Positions 43,757 through 55,800 of a DNA stretch of 64,000 nt are shown here, in pieces (within the stretch, counting starts at the first letter, position 1; each line of letters opens with the position of its first letter). The notes beneath the pieces are model-generated. The model saw only the letters and a list, made by a program, of their open reading frames with translations. It had not been told where the DNA came from and did not search any database. The translations under genes and the position numbers were made by a program. The stretch comes from Zea mays. Its lineage: Eukaryota > Streptophyta > Magnoliopsida > Poales > Poaceae. The DNA lies in the NCBI RefSeq assembly GCF_902167145.1, contig NC_050104.1:110743849-110807848 (forward strand), given 5' to 3'.

Positions 43757-45388
43757 TTAGGGGTGGTTGTGGTGGTGGACATTTTGTTGTTGCTGGTGTG
43801 GGGGTGGGGGTGGGGGTGGGGGAGGTACGATTTGTACCTCCTGGTGATGTTGGTATGCGTGGTGCGGTGGGTGCGGAGCGGGGCCGTGGTTGTATGGCTG
43901 AGGGGGTTGCTGGTATGTGTGCGCGACAACTCTAGGGTTGTCGGCTGGTTGCGCTCGTGCCATCCTGTCTCTGGTGGCCTTCGTTTCTAGGCAGTCTCTT
44001 GTAGGGTGGACGCAGTCTTCGCCGTGGAACAGACAGTAAAATCTGCGCGGCTGCTGCGCGCGTCCCCGGCCCCGACCACGAGTTCCGTTTCCGCGGCCCT
44101 GGGGGGGATACACCTGGCGGCGAGGGGCCTCGCCAGCGGGGTTCTGGTTGGCGATGTTGTGCACCTCCTGCTGGTTGCGGCCGTCCCGACCGGAGTCTGC
44201 CTACGAGGGCCTCGTCCACGTGCGGCTGGACTGTGGAGTGTCTTTGGGTTTCCTCTGAGACTCGACTTTGCGCTGGCGGAGCTCTTCGGATCTGGCGTAT
44301 TTTTCAAATAGCTGATACAACTCCTGGAGGTTCTTGGGTGGATCCCTGATGCAGTGGCTGTAAAGGACGCCGGCCCGAAGGCCACTGATGGCGTAGTGGA
44401 TGGCGATCTGGTCATCAACCGAAGGCAGTTGTGACTTGAGGGTCAGAAACTTGCGGTAGTACTCCCGCAGAGTCTCTTTTTCCAGCTGCTTGCAGAGTGA
44501 AAGTTCAGCCAAGGCGTCGGTGTCCGAACGGTACCCTTGGAAGTTGAGCAAGAATTTGTCCTGGAGACTTCTCCAGGAGTCGATGGACAATGGGGGCAAT
44601 CTGGTGTACCAGGTGAGGGCTGGGCCTTCGAGGGCGATGATGAATGACTTGGCCATCGTGGCATCGTCCCCTCCGGATGATGCAATGACGACCTGATAAC
44701 TCATGATGTACTGTGCTGGGTCAGTGCTGCCGTTGTACTTGGGATAGGTCCCTGCCCTGAAGTTGGCGGGCCATGGTGACACTTGCAGGTGTGGCGCCAG
44801 GGGACTTCGCTCGTCAAGGTAGTTGACACCTTGGAATGCCGCGGCGTGTGGGATGGCGTGGCCGCGCTGAGGGAAGTACAGGTCTTCGACTTGTGCGTGC
44901 TGTTGTAGGGGTGGGCCGTGTTGCAGGCCGAGGTGGCCTTCGCGCTGCATGAGCGCGATCTCTTGTTCGAGCTCCTGAGCCTTCTGCTCTTCATCGCGTA
45001 TCATCTGTCGCACCTTAGCTTGTGCAGACTCACGTTGGCGCTTGGCCTCGAGGATCTCTTTTTGCTTCTGGAGGTTGCAGTTCTTGATGCGCAAGGCGCG
45101 CAGCTGTAGCTGCTCTTCCGCTGAAACGCCAATGACTTCGCCGTCCTCGATGATGTCCGCGCCCTCTGGTGGAGCGAAGCCTGGGGGAGGTTGCGGTTGT
45201 CCTCCAGAGCTGCAGGTGCGGAGACTGCCTTCGGGAGTGGGTTGTTCGTTGCGCTGCCTCTTGCTGAGCGCGTCGTCTTCGGTGGCCTCTTGGTGGGTGG
45301 TGTCGACGAGGGCCTTGCCCTTTTTCTCGGCCAGCAGTGCTGCCTTCGCAGCCTCGTCAGCCTTCGAGCTAGCTCTCTTGGGTGCCAT
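43757..45388 (-). pseudogene. Tat gag
   Basis: Starts at ATG 45388 (MAPKRASSKADEAAK). A coiled coil rich in Glu/Gln/Lys is followed by the retrotransposon gag domain (PANFRAGTYPKYNG, ALTWYTRLPPLSIDSW, LREYYRKFLTLK). After a stop/frame change near 44200 the product continues with a Gly/Arg stretch and a zinc-knuckle-like FYCLFHGEDCVHPTRDC, then a Pro/His/Gln-rich tail. The domain order matches Tat-lineage gag. The break makes it non-functional as a single protein. Confidence 0.88.
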
Positions 45389-45412
45389 CGCGGGTGGTTT
45401 TTCCGTAGCACG

Positions 45413-45426
45413 AACGGTGGACGCCA
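45413..45426 (-). other. Primer-binding site of the Tat element
   Basis: Two bases inside the 5' LTR the minus strand reads TGGCGTCCACCGTT, the position and TGG start expected for a tRNA primer site. It resembles the TGGCGCCCACCG site common in Tat/Athila-type gypsy elements. Confidence 0.65.
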
Positions 45427-45428
45427 AA

Positions 45429-46240
45429 TGTTGGAACTTGCTCTCCTGGGCAAGTTGATCCAACGGGGGAGTGAAAGCAATGTAGACAAGGTTTTAACTT
45501 GAGATGGCAATAGCTCTGTTAATCTAGCCTCTCAAGGGCACTGTGCGGGGGTATTTATAGGTACCGGAGTGCCCAACATCCTGAGCTAGGTAGTGTTTGG
45601 TTGAGGAGCCAAGTAGAACAGAGCCGTTCCATCTCTGATTCTAGGAACGGAGCCGCTCTGTTCTGTGTTTGGTAATCTGGAACGGAGCGGTTCTGTTTTT
45701 TGTTTGGTTGCAGAGTGAACGGAACGGAGCGTGACCGTGAGAGCGGGATTGGAACGGAGTGGCTCCGTCCCATTGATTTTTTGGAGCGGAATGGTTCCGG
45801 ATCTGATGAGAATATTCCCTAATTGGAGCCATTCTATTCTAGTTACTTTGTAACCAAACAACAACAAAACTTGGACAGAACGGTTCCGTTCTACTTGGCT
45901 CTTCAACCAAACACTACCTTAAGGACGCATGTGCCCTCAGGCGCCTAGGTTATCCTCGGAATATTCCCATAAAGCAGAGTTACAGACTGTAATTACAGGA
46001 AAGCCTTTACAAATTAGGCCCGTAATGCGCAGCGGCCACGCATGGCCTGTTACAATGGGCCGGATTGCGCGTGGGCCTCCATGTTGGACGAGGTCGCGGG
46101 ATGGGACGACCTCGTCATCGGCCTTCGTCCTGCGACGCGTGGGGCGAAGGGTAAGTCTGCCAGTCGTCTTGTCTTCGTTGGTGCAGCGAGGTTGACGAAG
46201 GCATCGAGCGAAGGGTGGCGTCTTCGCATTCACCCCAACG
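45429..46240 (-). repeat. Tat element LTR, right (5') copy
   Basis: 812 bp including a MITE (45589-45918); without it about 479 bp and clearly related to the left copy. The terminal CA is mutated (ends CAACG), but the CCCGG duplication fixes the boundary. TATAAATA on the minus strand (45552-45559) would start transcription leftward into gag. Confidence 0.9.
45589..45918. mobile_element. Tourist-like MITE in the Tat right LTR, 330 bp
   Basis: 31-bp inverted ends match at all but one position (beginning GGTAGTGTTTGGTTGAGGAG). Comparison with the left LTR shows the empty site GAGTTAAGG, so the target was TTA. The flanks are now CTA (45586-45588) and TTA (45919-45921). The interior repeats GGAACGGAGC many times. 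It inserted after the Tat element. Confidence 0.92.
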
Positions 46241-46245
46241 CCCGG

Positions 46246-46577
46246 ATGTCCATGTACGCCCGATTTGCAACTAGCTAGGGCTTGAGAACACTGGACCACT
46301 ACGGTTTTAAATTTTATAAAAAAACATCCTCTCGTTCTCAATTTCTCATCCACCACCAGCCGCTAATTTGACCCTTCTGGATAACCTAGTTTAAACATGA
46401 GGCCAATGGGCACCAAGATCGCCGCAGCTTTTATGCATTGCACGGAGAGTTCCCCGCACCTGGCTTGCGTTGCGTTGGACGACCATGCCTTGTATCTCTC
46501 CGTTGCGTCCGGAGAGAGAGAGGTGGCGAGATCGTGTGTTTCCCTAGCCATTTAGCCAAGCCACCAGACGCACGTCG
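46246..46577. other. Host DNA between the Tat and CACTA elements, no gene
   Basis: 332 bp between the CCCGG duplication and the CACTA element. Only short ORFs are present and nothing is recognised. Confidence 0.5.
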
Positions 46578-46604
46578 CACTAGTACAATTTGGCTCTATA
46601 CAAG

Positions 46605-46780
46605 AGGTAGACTTTTTACATCACAGACGGTTCAGTTAGAAAACCGCATGTGATATCCCAGGCGGTTCGGTACGCCTGTGATGTAATAGTATCACAAGCG
46701 GTTTTTGTTTAGGACCGTCTGTGGTGCTCTATCCTTTTCACAAACGGACCCTAAGGAAAAACCGCCTGTGATTGTGAAAA
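46605..46780. repeat. CACTA subterminal repeats, left end
   Basis: Repeated ATCACAGGCGGTT/AACCGCCTGTGAT-type motifs in both orientations, spaced 15-40 bp apart. They match those at the right end (49565-49830) and are the expected binding sites for the element's accessory protein. Confidence 0.8.
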
Positions 46781-47004
46781 TATGAAAATACAATTTAAAT
46801 ATGAAAATAATTTTAATTTTAACAGAAATATGCAAATACAATTTAAATGAATTAATATTTAATTTTTAACAATAATATGCAAATACAATTTAAATGAATT
46901 ATAATAGCACACATAGATAACTAAAGAGATTTTAAATTAATTGGCAACCACAATTCATAGTCGATCATACATGATAACAAATACAATTTGATTCATACAA
47001 TTTT

Positions 47005-49474
47005 TCATGAACTACCATTTTTGCGCATGTATGGCTTTAAGTTCTTATCAATTTTCTTTTCCACACGCTTGATTCTCTCTGGACCGTTAAAGACGAACAT
47101 CTCTTCATACTTATTGTATTCCTCATCTTGGTCTCCCACATTCTCAACTCCAACAATTTTTTGCTTTCCAGAAATAACTACATGCATCTTCTCATCTGCT
47201 GGATCGAGTACATAGAACACTTGTGCAACACATTCGGCGAGAATCCACGGGTCATCTTTATATCCTACTTTCTTTAAGTCTACCAGTGTGAGTCCGTAGT
47301 TATCCACTATCACCCCCACGAGATGTTGTATCCATTGGCACTTAAATAAGGGTATTTTCATGCTTGGGCCATAATCAAGTTCCCATATTTCCTCTATGAA
47401 TCCAAAATATGTGGTCTTCTGTCCATGTAGGTCAAAAGCATCGATACGAACACCGCTATTTTGTGCAACACTTTTCATGTCTTTTGATTTAGTATAGAAT
47501 GTGTACCCATTGATGTCATATGCTTGCCATGATGTCACAAAACACGATGGCCCAGAAGCCAAATTCTTCATTGTTTTCTCTTCCAAAGAGTCTCCGAATG
47601 GGATGTTTTTGTCCATTAACCATTCGCTGAAACGATGTTTGTGCTCCCTCATGATCCAGTCCTCTGTGCGGTTCTGATTTTCTTTACGAAGCTCATCCAG
47701 GTGTTCCTCTATGTAAGGCTCGGCTATCGTGAGATGTTGTAGTACACTACCATGAGCACAATGTACTAGCTTGTAATCCTCAACGCGAAAAGTTTTCTTG
47801 CCCATTCTCCCTCTCCCACATAGTTTACCCTCATGTTTAGGTACAGGCACACCTATCATTGTTCCGTCACTGATGTAATCTATACAACTCTCAATTACTT
47901 CTTCTGTAGTGTATCCCTCCATGATTGAACCCTCTGGGTGAGCGCGATTTCGCACATAACCTTTTAATACTACCAGGTATCGCTCCAACTGAAACATATG
48001 ATGTAAATATAGTGGCTCTAATATTTTTATCTGATCCACGAGATGTATGATTAGGTGTACTTGCATATCAAAAAATGATGGAGGAAAACACATTTCAAGC
48101 TTGCACATAGTCTCGATGATGTATGCCTTTAGATAGTCCAAGTCTTCTAAAGCTATTACTTTTTGTGAAACCGCATTTAAAAAACTAACACAAGCGTGTG
48201 ATGACAACTTTGACATGCTCTGTTTCGAGGGCTCTTACCGCAATTGGGAGGAACACCGTCATCATCACATGGCAGTCATGAGAGTTGTAGCCAAATAGAG
48301 ACAAGTCCTTCATCCTGACTAGTCTGCTGATATTGGATGAGAAACCTGTGGGCACTTTGACCCCACACAAACATTTGCAAATCTTTGTTCTCTCCTCAAC
48401 TGACAAGTTGTAGCTAGCTGGGGGGAGGTAAGGCTTCCCTTTGCCACTATCCACTGGATGAAGTTCCGGTCTGATTTGAAGATCTACTAGATCATTGTGT
48501 GATTTGAGTCCATCTTTTGTCTTACTCAGCATGCCCAGCAAGGTTCCAATGATGCTGTCGAAAACATTTTTTGTTACATGCATCAAATCAATGCTGTGGC
48601 AAATTTCCATATCCTTCCAGTACGGGAGGTACTTGAAAAAAATTGATTGCTTCTTGAAAGTTGTGTAAGTTGAAGGGTCAGTTCTCTTTCTCTTTTCTCC
48701 TTTGTTTTTTCCCGTTCCGAATACAACATGAATGTTCTTTACAATTTCAAAAACAAGTTTCCCACTATAAGGCTTTGGTGCACCTTCACTTTTCAGTTGA
48801 TTGTTAAATTCCTCTTTCATCTTTCGGTACTTATGCTGCTTCATCAAGAACCGTCTGTGTCCCATGAACACCAACTTCTTGGATGATTTAAGGTACATGG
48901 AAGCAGTTCCATCGACGCACACTACACAACCATTCTTTCCTTTAGTCTTTTGCCCTGATAGTGTGGCGTCACCGGGAGAATCATGGATGGTAACAAATAT
49001 AATTGTTCTTAAGTTGAATTACTCATGGCAATACTCATCCCATATTCTAACTCCTTCATTCCAGAGCTTTGTCATATCTTCCATAAGAGGTTCTAGGAAG
49101 ACATCAATATCAACACCAGCTGATTTCAGACCTTGAATAAGAATAGTCAACATAATGTACTTTCTTTTGTGACACAGCCATGATGGAAGGTTGTACATCG
49201 TTAAAGTCACGGGCCAGGTGCTTTGTACACTTCTTTTTTCACCAAATGGATTCATTCTGTCTGTACCCAAAGCAAATCTTACATTTCTGGTTTCTTTGGC
49301 AAACTCAGGATACATAAGATCGAAATTTTTCCATTGTGATGCATCAGCAGGGTGTCGAATCTGTTTGTTATTCTGCTTGCGATTTTCAGCATGCCAACGC
49401 ATAAGCTCAGACTCCCTAGGATTTGAGAACAAACGTTTTAAGCGATCAATTACTGGAAGATACCACATCACCAA
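47005..49474 (-). pseudogene. CACTA tnp2-type transposase
   Basis: Three open blocks in transcript order. 49474-49019 has RRHPADASQW-type sequence, NVRFALGTDRMNPFG and YNLPSWLCHKRKY, the start of the tnp2 (PF02992) domain. 48922-48185 has LVFMGHRRFL, SIDLMHVTKNVFDSIIGTLL and the rest of tnp2. 48216-47005 has the DUF4218 region (MCFPPSFFDMQVHLIIHLV, LKGYVRNRAHPEGS) and the DUF4216 region (YFGFIEEIWELDYGP). Frame changes at about 49018-48922 and 48216-48185 could be an intron or frameshifts. The protein cuts and joins CACTA ends in active elements. No ATG-led N-terminus is recognisable, so I treat it as decayed. Confidence 0.85.
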
Positions 49475-49564
49475 AGCTGGGATCTGTGTATGAAATCTGT
49501 GTATATTCTGTGTATGAAACCTGTGTATATTCTGTGTTTGAAAATTCTGTATATGAATCTGTAT

Positions 49565-49830
49565 ATTGAAAACCGTCTGTGATTTATATTGTATGCAGTC
49601 GGACTTATATAAAAAACCGCCTGTGATGTGTGGCTAACACAAGCGGCTAGGATAAGAAACCGCTTGTGATGTGTGTCTATCACAGACGGTTTCTTTGAAC
49701 TGGACCGCCTGTAATGTGTGTCTTTCACAAGCGGGTTTTGATTGACCGCCTGTGATGTTGTTTTACATCACAGGCGGTGCACCACAAGCGGTTCCTGAAA
49801 CCGCCTGTGTAGAGGCGAACCAAACCGCCT
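49565..49830. repeat. CACTA subterminal repeats, right end
   Basis: Dense direct and inverted copies of ACCGCCTGTGAT/ATCACAGGCGGT, mirroring the left end. A longer palindrome (GTTTTACATCACAGGCGG region, about 49755-49785) lies within. Confidence 0.8.
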
Positions 49831-49848
49831 GTTGCTGTAGTAGTGTCG

Positions 49849-50970
49849 TCACCGGCCAGCCATTGCTTTGGACTTTTCACTCGTCAGGTCTCTCCTGTCA
49901 AAGAGGATTAAAGCAAAAGGGATCAGAGAGAGAGAGAGGGAAAGGCGCAAAGCGTAGAGCCAAGCCAGCCTTGCCTAGTGGCGCGGCCGCGGCTGCTGCC
50001 TGTGAAAGTTCCTGGATCATCTTTGGGTCACGAGAACTTTGGAGCCGGAAGAGTGTGAGGGGATCGCCACCGCACGCCACTGCCAGCCAGGCACAGCACG
50101 TCACCGGGCAGACCAAAGCGTAAAAATGCTCGCTCGATTGCTCGGGCTTGGAATTTGGAAGCCGTTCTTGGACCTTGACCGCTCTGTGGTCATTAACCTT
50201 GCCAAGATTAGCAGCAGTACGCATTTGCGCCAGATAAACTGAAGAAGAGCATGCATCGGCGTTGCAAGAAACTAACCGTATCTCGAAAAGAAAACTCCAC
50301 ATGACCTGTGTGGCTTGGACAGGAGAGGGTGCTGGACTGATGTGCTGCTGCTTGCTAGTGGGATGATGATGGGGAGGCAGATTAGGGGTTTGGTAAAAGG
50401 CCTTTCTGATGGTACGGTACGGGTGCCCCTGAAGAATCGTCGAGGTGGCATGAGATTGGAATGGAGGAGCTCGAGCTCCCCAAGGGGACAGACGGAAGTG
50501 GGCTGCGAATCAGCCCGGATGGAAAGTTCCGTCATGGTTTCCCAGTTCAGGCCCCATACTACTGCTACTACTACCCTACCACCACCCGAGGGAAAAAGGA
50601 TTTGCAGTCGCCGAGACGACGACCATTACGGCCGGGTGGGGGCAACACTTGCTGTTGTGTTCTCGTGTCCGCTCTCCACAGCTGCTTCTGGATGAGTATC
50701 TGCCTGAACCGCCTTCTACGATATAATACTAGCACTCAATGCAACGACGCGCCTCGTCTCGTCAAAGGGAAGAAAAGCTTCGCGTTCACTGAACCTCCAC
50801 GCCCAGCATTGTGCATGCAGCATCTAATCTCTTTTGCGGAGCAACAAAGACTTGACAAAGAGATGCGGTGGGAATCAGCAGGGAAAAAAAAGAAGGCAAG
50901 TATTCTTCCAAAACAAACGAATGCATACTCCTCATAGTTTTAGGCTCATGACATGAAATTGAAGACAGAC
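49849..50970. other. No gene supported
   Basis: Overlapping ORFs on both strands (for example 49898-50302 and 50461-50937) show no recognised similarity. The right end borders the E2 gene fragment. A 14-base sequence, ACTCCTCATAGTTT, occurs here at about 50928 and again inside the fragment at about 50987, suggesting a small local duplication. Confidence 0.4.
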
Positions 50971-51293
50971 CTTGCATGCCGTGCGTACTCCTCATAGTTT
51001 TCAAGTAGAGCATCTTTCCAGCTTGTTCATTGAGGGCAGATTCAGGAAATGGTTCAATCAGAAGGCATCTAACCACCTGACAAACGTGTGAAAAAAAGCG
51101 ACTGATAATAAGTCCGCCGCATGGTGTGACGAATAATTGACGACGACGATATTTGGGCCTCTGAGACAGATCAGACTAGAAAATTGATTACAGAGAGGTA
51201 ACACATTAGCAGTAGAATAAGGGTGAGAGTGCTGTACTTTCAGCTTACCAGCAGAACATGTCTTAATCCAAGACCAGGATTCCAATCCTTCTT
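50971..51293 (-). pseudogene. Ubiquitin-conjugating E2 S-type (UBC22-like) gene fragment
   Basis: Two adjoining exons. 51293-51249 reads KKDWNPGLGLRHVLL and ends at a GT donor. 51076-50971, after a CAG acceptor, continues VVRCLLIEPFPESALNEQAG then KML. Joined, they match the C-terminal half of the UBC fold in the UBE2S/UBC22 family, which extends K11-linked ubiquitin chains with the anaphase-promoting complex. Two extra bases just after KML shift the frame; in the other frame the family sequence resumes (LENYEEYARHA). The catalytic-cysteine exon and later exons are not in the window. The upstream intron side is occupied by a Copia element (51514-57617). It is a gene relic or a transposon-captured fragment. 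Confidence 0.75.
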
Positions 51294-51513
51294 CTTATCT
51301 CACCACTAGTTGCTATGTTTGGATGGAAATTTTTGGTCAAAAAGAATCCTGCAATTAAGTAGAAAGTCAGAGACTTTAAGTTAATGCTTTACTAAAACGA
51401 AATAGATCTACAATGGAAGATCCTCGGTTTCAAAAGGTAGCAACCTTTTAGAGGAGAATGAGGGAAGTCGCGGGATAATAATAGTTTCATTCTGAATAAT
51501 CCATTCTCGTATG

Positions 51514-52321
51514 TGTTGAATAATTAGACAAATTTCAGATTAAATTCCGAATATAAATCATGACAAAATCACAAGCACTGAAGTAAAAAGCCAAATCAGA
51601 TGATGCGTACTGATTAGACTTACTGACAGATGGCGCACGCCGGAATCAGCAGGGTCAACGACGTCAGAAGATCACGAGCAGTCGCGTGAAGACGCTTCCC
51701 AAAAACCTTATTCGCCCTCTCCCGGTGCAGGATCTAGAAGACGAAGGGTTCCAGAGACCTGCTCTCCTGATCGCAGATGCACGTCTGCGGTCGGGACGAA
51801 GGGAACTAAAAGGCGACTCAGCTATGAAGAGAGGCGAAAGCGAAACTGGATGATTTAGAGGCTGGCTGCCAGGCTCCTTTTATAGGGCCGAGTCCGCAAC
51901 CCCTGGTCTTATCCGCCCACGAAAATCTCGCGTTCAGTTGAGATTTTATAGCGATCGGTTAGGATAAACGTAACAGCCAAGAAACCAAAAAATCAAACGG
52001 CAAAAGGCAGTCGTGCCCCTGCAAGGCGAGGGGCCGGATTTCGGCGGACCATTCACGCGCATGTCGTGCGCCCTTCGCCCCGCCCCGGCCAGGCGAGGCG
52101 AGCGAGCGCGCGCGCGTGTGGCTCTCCACACTCTCTCCTCTCATCCATGACTTGGTGAGTGATTGTGACTTCCATATTTAAGCTAGCTCTACTCCACTAA
52201 AACTAGCAATATGGTGCTATTGGTTCCACCTATCCCCTAGCCATACACTTATATGGGCTTTTGAGATTTTCCTGGGATTTATTAGAATTTCTTAACTGGG
52301 CCAAGCCCATAAATCCTAACA
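51514..52321 (-). repeat. 3' LTR of Copia element B
   Basis: 808 bp, TGTTGAATAATTAG to CCTAACA, nearly identical to the right copy apart from scattered substitutions and a few small indels. Confidence 0.95.
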
Positions 52322-52331
52322 ATCCCCCACC

Positions 52332-52874
52332 AGATCTCAAATGCCCATCTGCAGTTTTCGCCACTGTTCACTACTGTTTAATATACTAGTTTTTCAGCAG
52401 AGACTGTTAAGTTGAACTTCCGCCTAGAACTCCAAGCTACACCAACCCACAACTTGGACAATGGACTATGCCTTGAATTGCAAGTTTTACGTGAATGGGT
52501 TTCACTTGAAGTCATGACCAGTACTTGGCTACCAGTAGTCCCCTTCTCGGGTGGAGCATATACGTCGTACTCCAAGGTCTCTTCATGAGTTTACTAGAGA
52601 TCACCCAAATCTCATAGACTGCGTCGTTAGACAGTCTAACTCATATAGGTGTGTTCTTTCAAAGAATGTTCTGCAGGACAACATCTTCGCTAATACAAGC
52701 CAACAGAACACATTAAGGCACAAAGCCAACCTGCCTTACAACATTTGAGAGTATTGCATCTTTACTTAGAGAGGGTCAAAGGTTACTCTCCTCAGTTCAC
52801 CAATGGCTTGTTCTTCCCAGGACCTAATTCACGGGATCTCCGATCACATAGACTGGGTTTCCACCATGGCAACT
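52332..52874 (-). other. Copia element B 3' untranslated region
   Basis: About 540 bp between the RNase H end and the polypurine tract, with no conserved coding sequence. Confidence 0.6.
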
Positions 52875-55800
52875 TTATTCGGGTCTCATACCCATCTCTC
52901 TCGATGCGATTTCTATCACATTACATGGTAGTCCCTTGGTAAAAGGATCTGCCAGATTTTTATCTGTTGAAATATAAGTCACACTTATAACTCCAGAGTT
53001 TCTCAACATTCTGACAGACTTCAATCGTCTTTTGACATGTCTTGATGACTTTCCATTATCCTTAGAACTCGTCACTTTAGCAATCACTGTCTGATTGTCA
53101 CAGTTCATAAGGATAGCTGGTATTGGTTTCTCAACCACCGGCAAGTCCATCAAGAGTTCACGCAACCATTCTGCCTCAACGGTTGCTGTGTCAAGTGCAG
53201 CTAGCACGGCTTCCATGGTTGACCTCGTCAAAATGGTCTGCTTGCATGACCTCCATGATACCACACCTCCACCAATAGTAAAGACATAACCACTGGTGGC
53301 ATAAAGCTCGTCTGCATCAGATATCCAGTTCGAATCACTATATCCTTCAAGTACTGCATGCTGACCAGAATAGTGAATTCCATAACTCATTGTACCTTGC
53401 AGGTAGCGCATAACCCGCTCAAGTGCATGCCAATGATCAGTCCCGGTGTTTGACATGAACCTGCTCAATTTGCTCACAGCAAACGAGATATCGGGCCTTG
53501 TTGCACCAGCAAGATACATGAGTGAACCGACAATCTGAGAGTATCTCAATTGGTCTAAATCAATTCTCTTGTTCTTTCGCAGTGTCACACTGGGATCATA
53601 AGGTGTTGGAGAAGGTTTGCACTCAGAGAAGCCAAATCGCTTCAAAATCTTTTCAACATAGTGAGATTGCGAGAGAGTAATCCCACCATCTGCCTTAATC
53701 AGCTTGATGTTTAGAATCACATCAGCTTCTCCCAGATCTTTCATATCAAAACTCTTTGATAGAAAAGACTTGACTTCATTGATCACATCAATGTTTGTGC
53801 CAAATATCAATATATCATCAACATATAAGCACAATATAACTCCTTCGCCCCCACCACAGCGATAATATACACACCTGTCTGCCTCATTAATGGCAAAGCC
53901 TGCAGACGTTAGAGTAGTGTCAAACTTCTCATGCCACTGCTTTGGTGCTTGCTTCAGACCATACAGAGATTTCAATAATTTGCACACCTTGCTTTCTTGA
54001 CCCTTTACTACAAATCCATCAGGCTGTTCCATATAGATTTCCTCGTCCAGCTCTCCATTAAGAAAAGTTGTCTTTACATCCATCTGATGAACAAGGAGAC
54101 CATACGAGGCAGCCAAAGAAAGTAGTACTCGAATAGTGGTCATTCTAGCAACAGGTGAGTAAGTATCAAAGAAGTCTTCTCCTTCTTTCTGAGTATAGCC
54201 TTTAGCCACAAGCCTAGCCTTGTACTTTTCAATTGTACCATCAGGCTTGATCTTCTTTTTAAACACCCACTTACAACCCACAGGTTTGCATCCATAGGGT
54301 CGATCAGTGACTTCCCACGTACCATTTGAAAGAATAGAGTCCATCTCATTATGAACTGCTTCTTTCTAATCATCTGCATCTGGAGATGCAAATGCTTCTG
54401 CAATGGTAGTAGGGGTATCGTCCACAAGGTACACAATGAAATCATCACCAAAGGATTTTTCAACCCTTTGTCTCTTGCTCCTTTTAGGAGCATCATTGTC
54501 ATCCTCCTCTAGGACAATTTCATGTGGCTATTCAAAACTCTCAATAGGTGTACTATGTTCAGGAGTTATCTCAGAAGAGTATCTAGAATTGCTATGAATG
54601 TCTTTCATTGGAAATATATGTTCAAAGAAAGTAGCATCATGTGATTCCATAATAGTATCAACATACACATCAGGAACTTCAGATTTAACTACTAAAAATC
54701 TATATGCTATGCTACACGAAGCATATCCAAGAAAGACACAATCCACTGTCCTTGGACCAAGCTTGCGCTTTTTATTAATTGGTACATTGACTTTCGCCAT
54801 GCACCCCCAAGTGCGCAAGTATGAAAGTGATGGTTTTCTCCCAACCCACTTCTCATAAGGGGTTTTCTCTTCTTTGCCCATCGGAATTCTATTCAGAACA
54901 TGACATGAAGTCAGGACTGCCTCCCCCACCATGCCTTAGATAAACCACAAGTGTCTAACATGGCATTCACCAGGTCAGTCAACGTATGGTTTTTCCTTTC
55001 AGCAATCCCGTTTGACTCGGGTGAATAGGGAGGAGTCCTCTCATGAATAATGCCATGTTCTGCACAGAAATCATCAAAGACTTTGGGAAAGAACTCGCCA
55101 CCACGATCTGATCTAAGACGTTTGATCTTTCTCTCTAGTTGGTTTTCAACTTCAGCCTTATAGATTTTAAAGTAGTCTAAAGCCTCATCTTTAGTTTTTA
55201 GCAAGTATACATAGCAAAATCTAGACGCATCATCAATCAATGTCATGAAGTATCTCTTACCACCCTTTGTCAACACACCATTCATCTCACAAAGATCAGA
55301 ATGTATGAGTTCTAGCGGTGCCAGGTGTCTCTCCTCAGTAGCCTTATGAGGCTTTCGAGGTTGCTTCGACTGCACACAACTATGGCACTTAGAACCTTTG
55401 ACTATGGTGATATTCGGAATTAAACTCATGGTTGCAAGCCGAGACATAGAGCCAAAATTAATATGACACAAACGAGAATGCCAAATACTCGCAAGATCAT
55501 CAACATTAGCGCAAATATGGTTCACAGACTTATTATTAAAATCTAAGAGAGAAAAGCGGAACAAGCCTCCGCAATCATAGCCTTTACCAATAAATTGTCC
55601 AGACTTGGACACAACTAATTTATTGGACTCTAAAACTACCTTGAACCCATCTCTATATAGAAGGGTTCCGCTAACGAGATTCTTGTGTATAGAAGGGACA
55701 TGATGCACGTTCTTCAGCTGCACGATCTTTCCCGAAGTAAACTTCAGATCCGCCGTGCCAGTGCCATGAACAGAAGCATGTGACCCATTCCCCATTAGCA

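Larger units (their letters stand above)
26336..46240 (-). mobile_element. Tat-lineage Ty3/gypsy retrotransposon with antisense gene
   Basis: A complete element bounded by related LTRs (26336-26788 and 45429-46240) and a perfect 5-bp duplication CCCGG (26331-26335, 46241-46245). Gag, protease, RT, RNase H, a second archaeal-type RNase H and integrase run on the minus strand from 45388 to 39754. The second RNase H is a hallmark of the Tat lineage, and grass members such as Grande carry an extra antisense gene downstream of pol, as seen here at 27129-38802 on +. Its length of 19.9 kb includes an 8.07-kb nested element (28961-37032) and a 330-bp MITE, so the original was about 11.5 kb. Multiple stops show it is no longer autonomous. 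Confidence 0.92.
46578..49845 (-). mobile_element. CACTA (En/Spm) transposon, 3.27 kb
   Basis: Begins CACTAGTACAA and ends GTAGTAGTG (CACTA...TAGTG), flanked by a 3-bp duplication TCG (46575-46577, 49846-49848). Both ends carry many copies of the subterminal motif ACCGCCTGTGAT and its complement (46610-46775 and 49565-49830). The interior holds a decayed tnp2-type transposase on the minus strand. The second CACTA protein (TNPA-like) is not seen, so this copy is incomplete or internally deleted. Confidence 0.92.
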
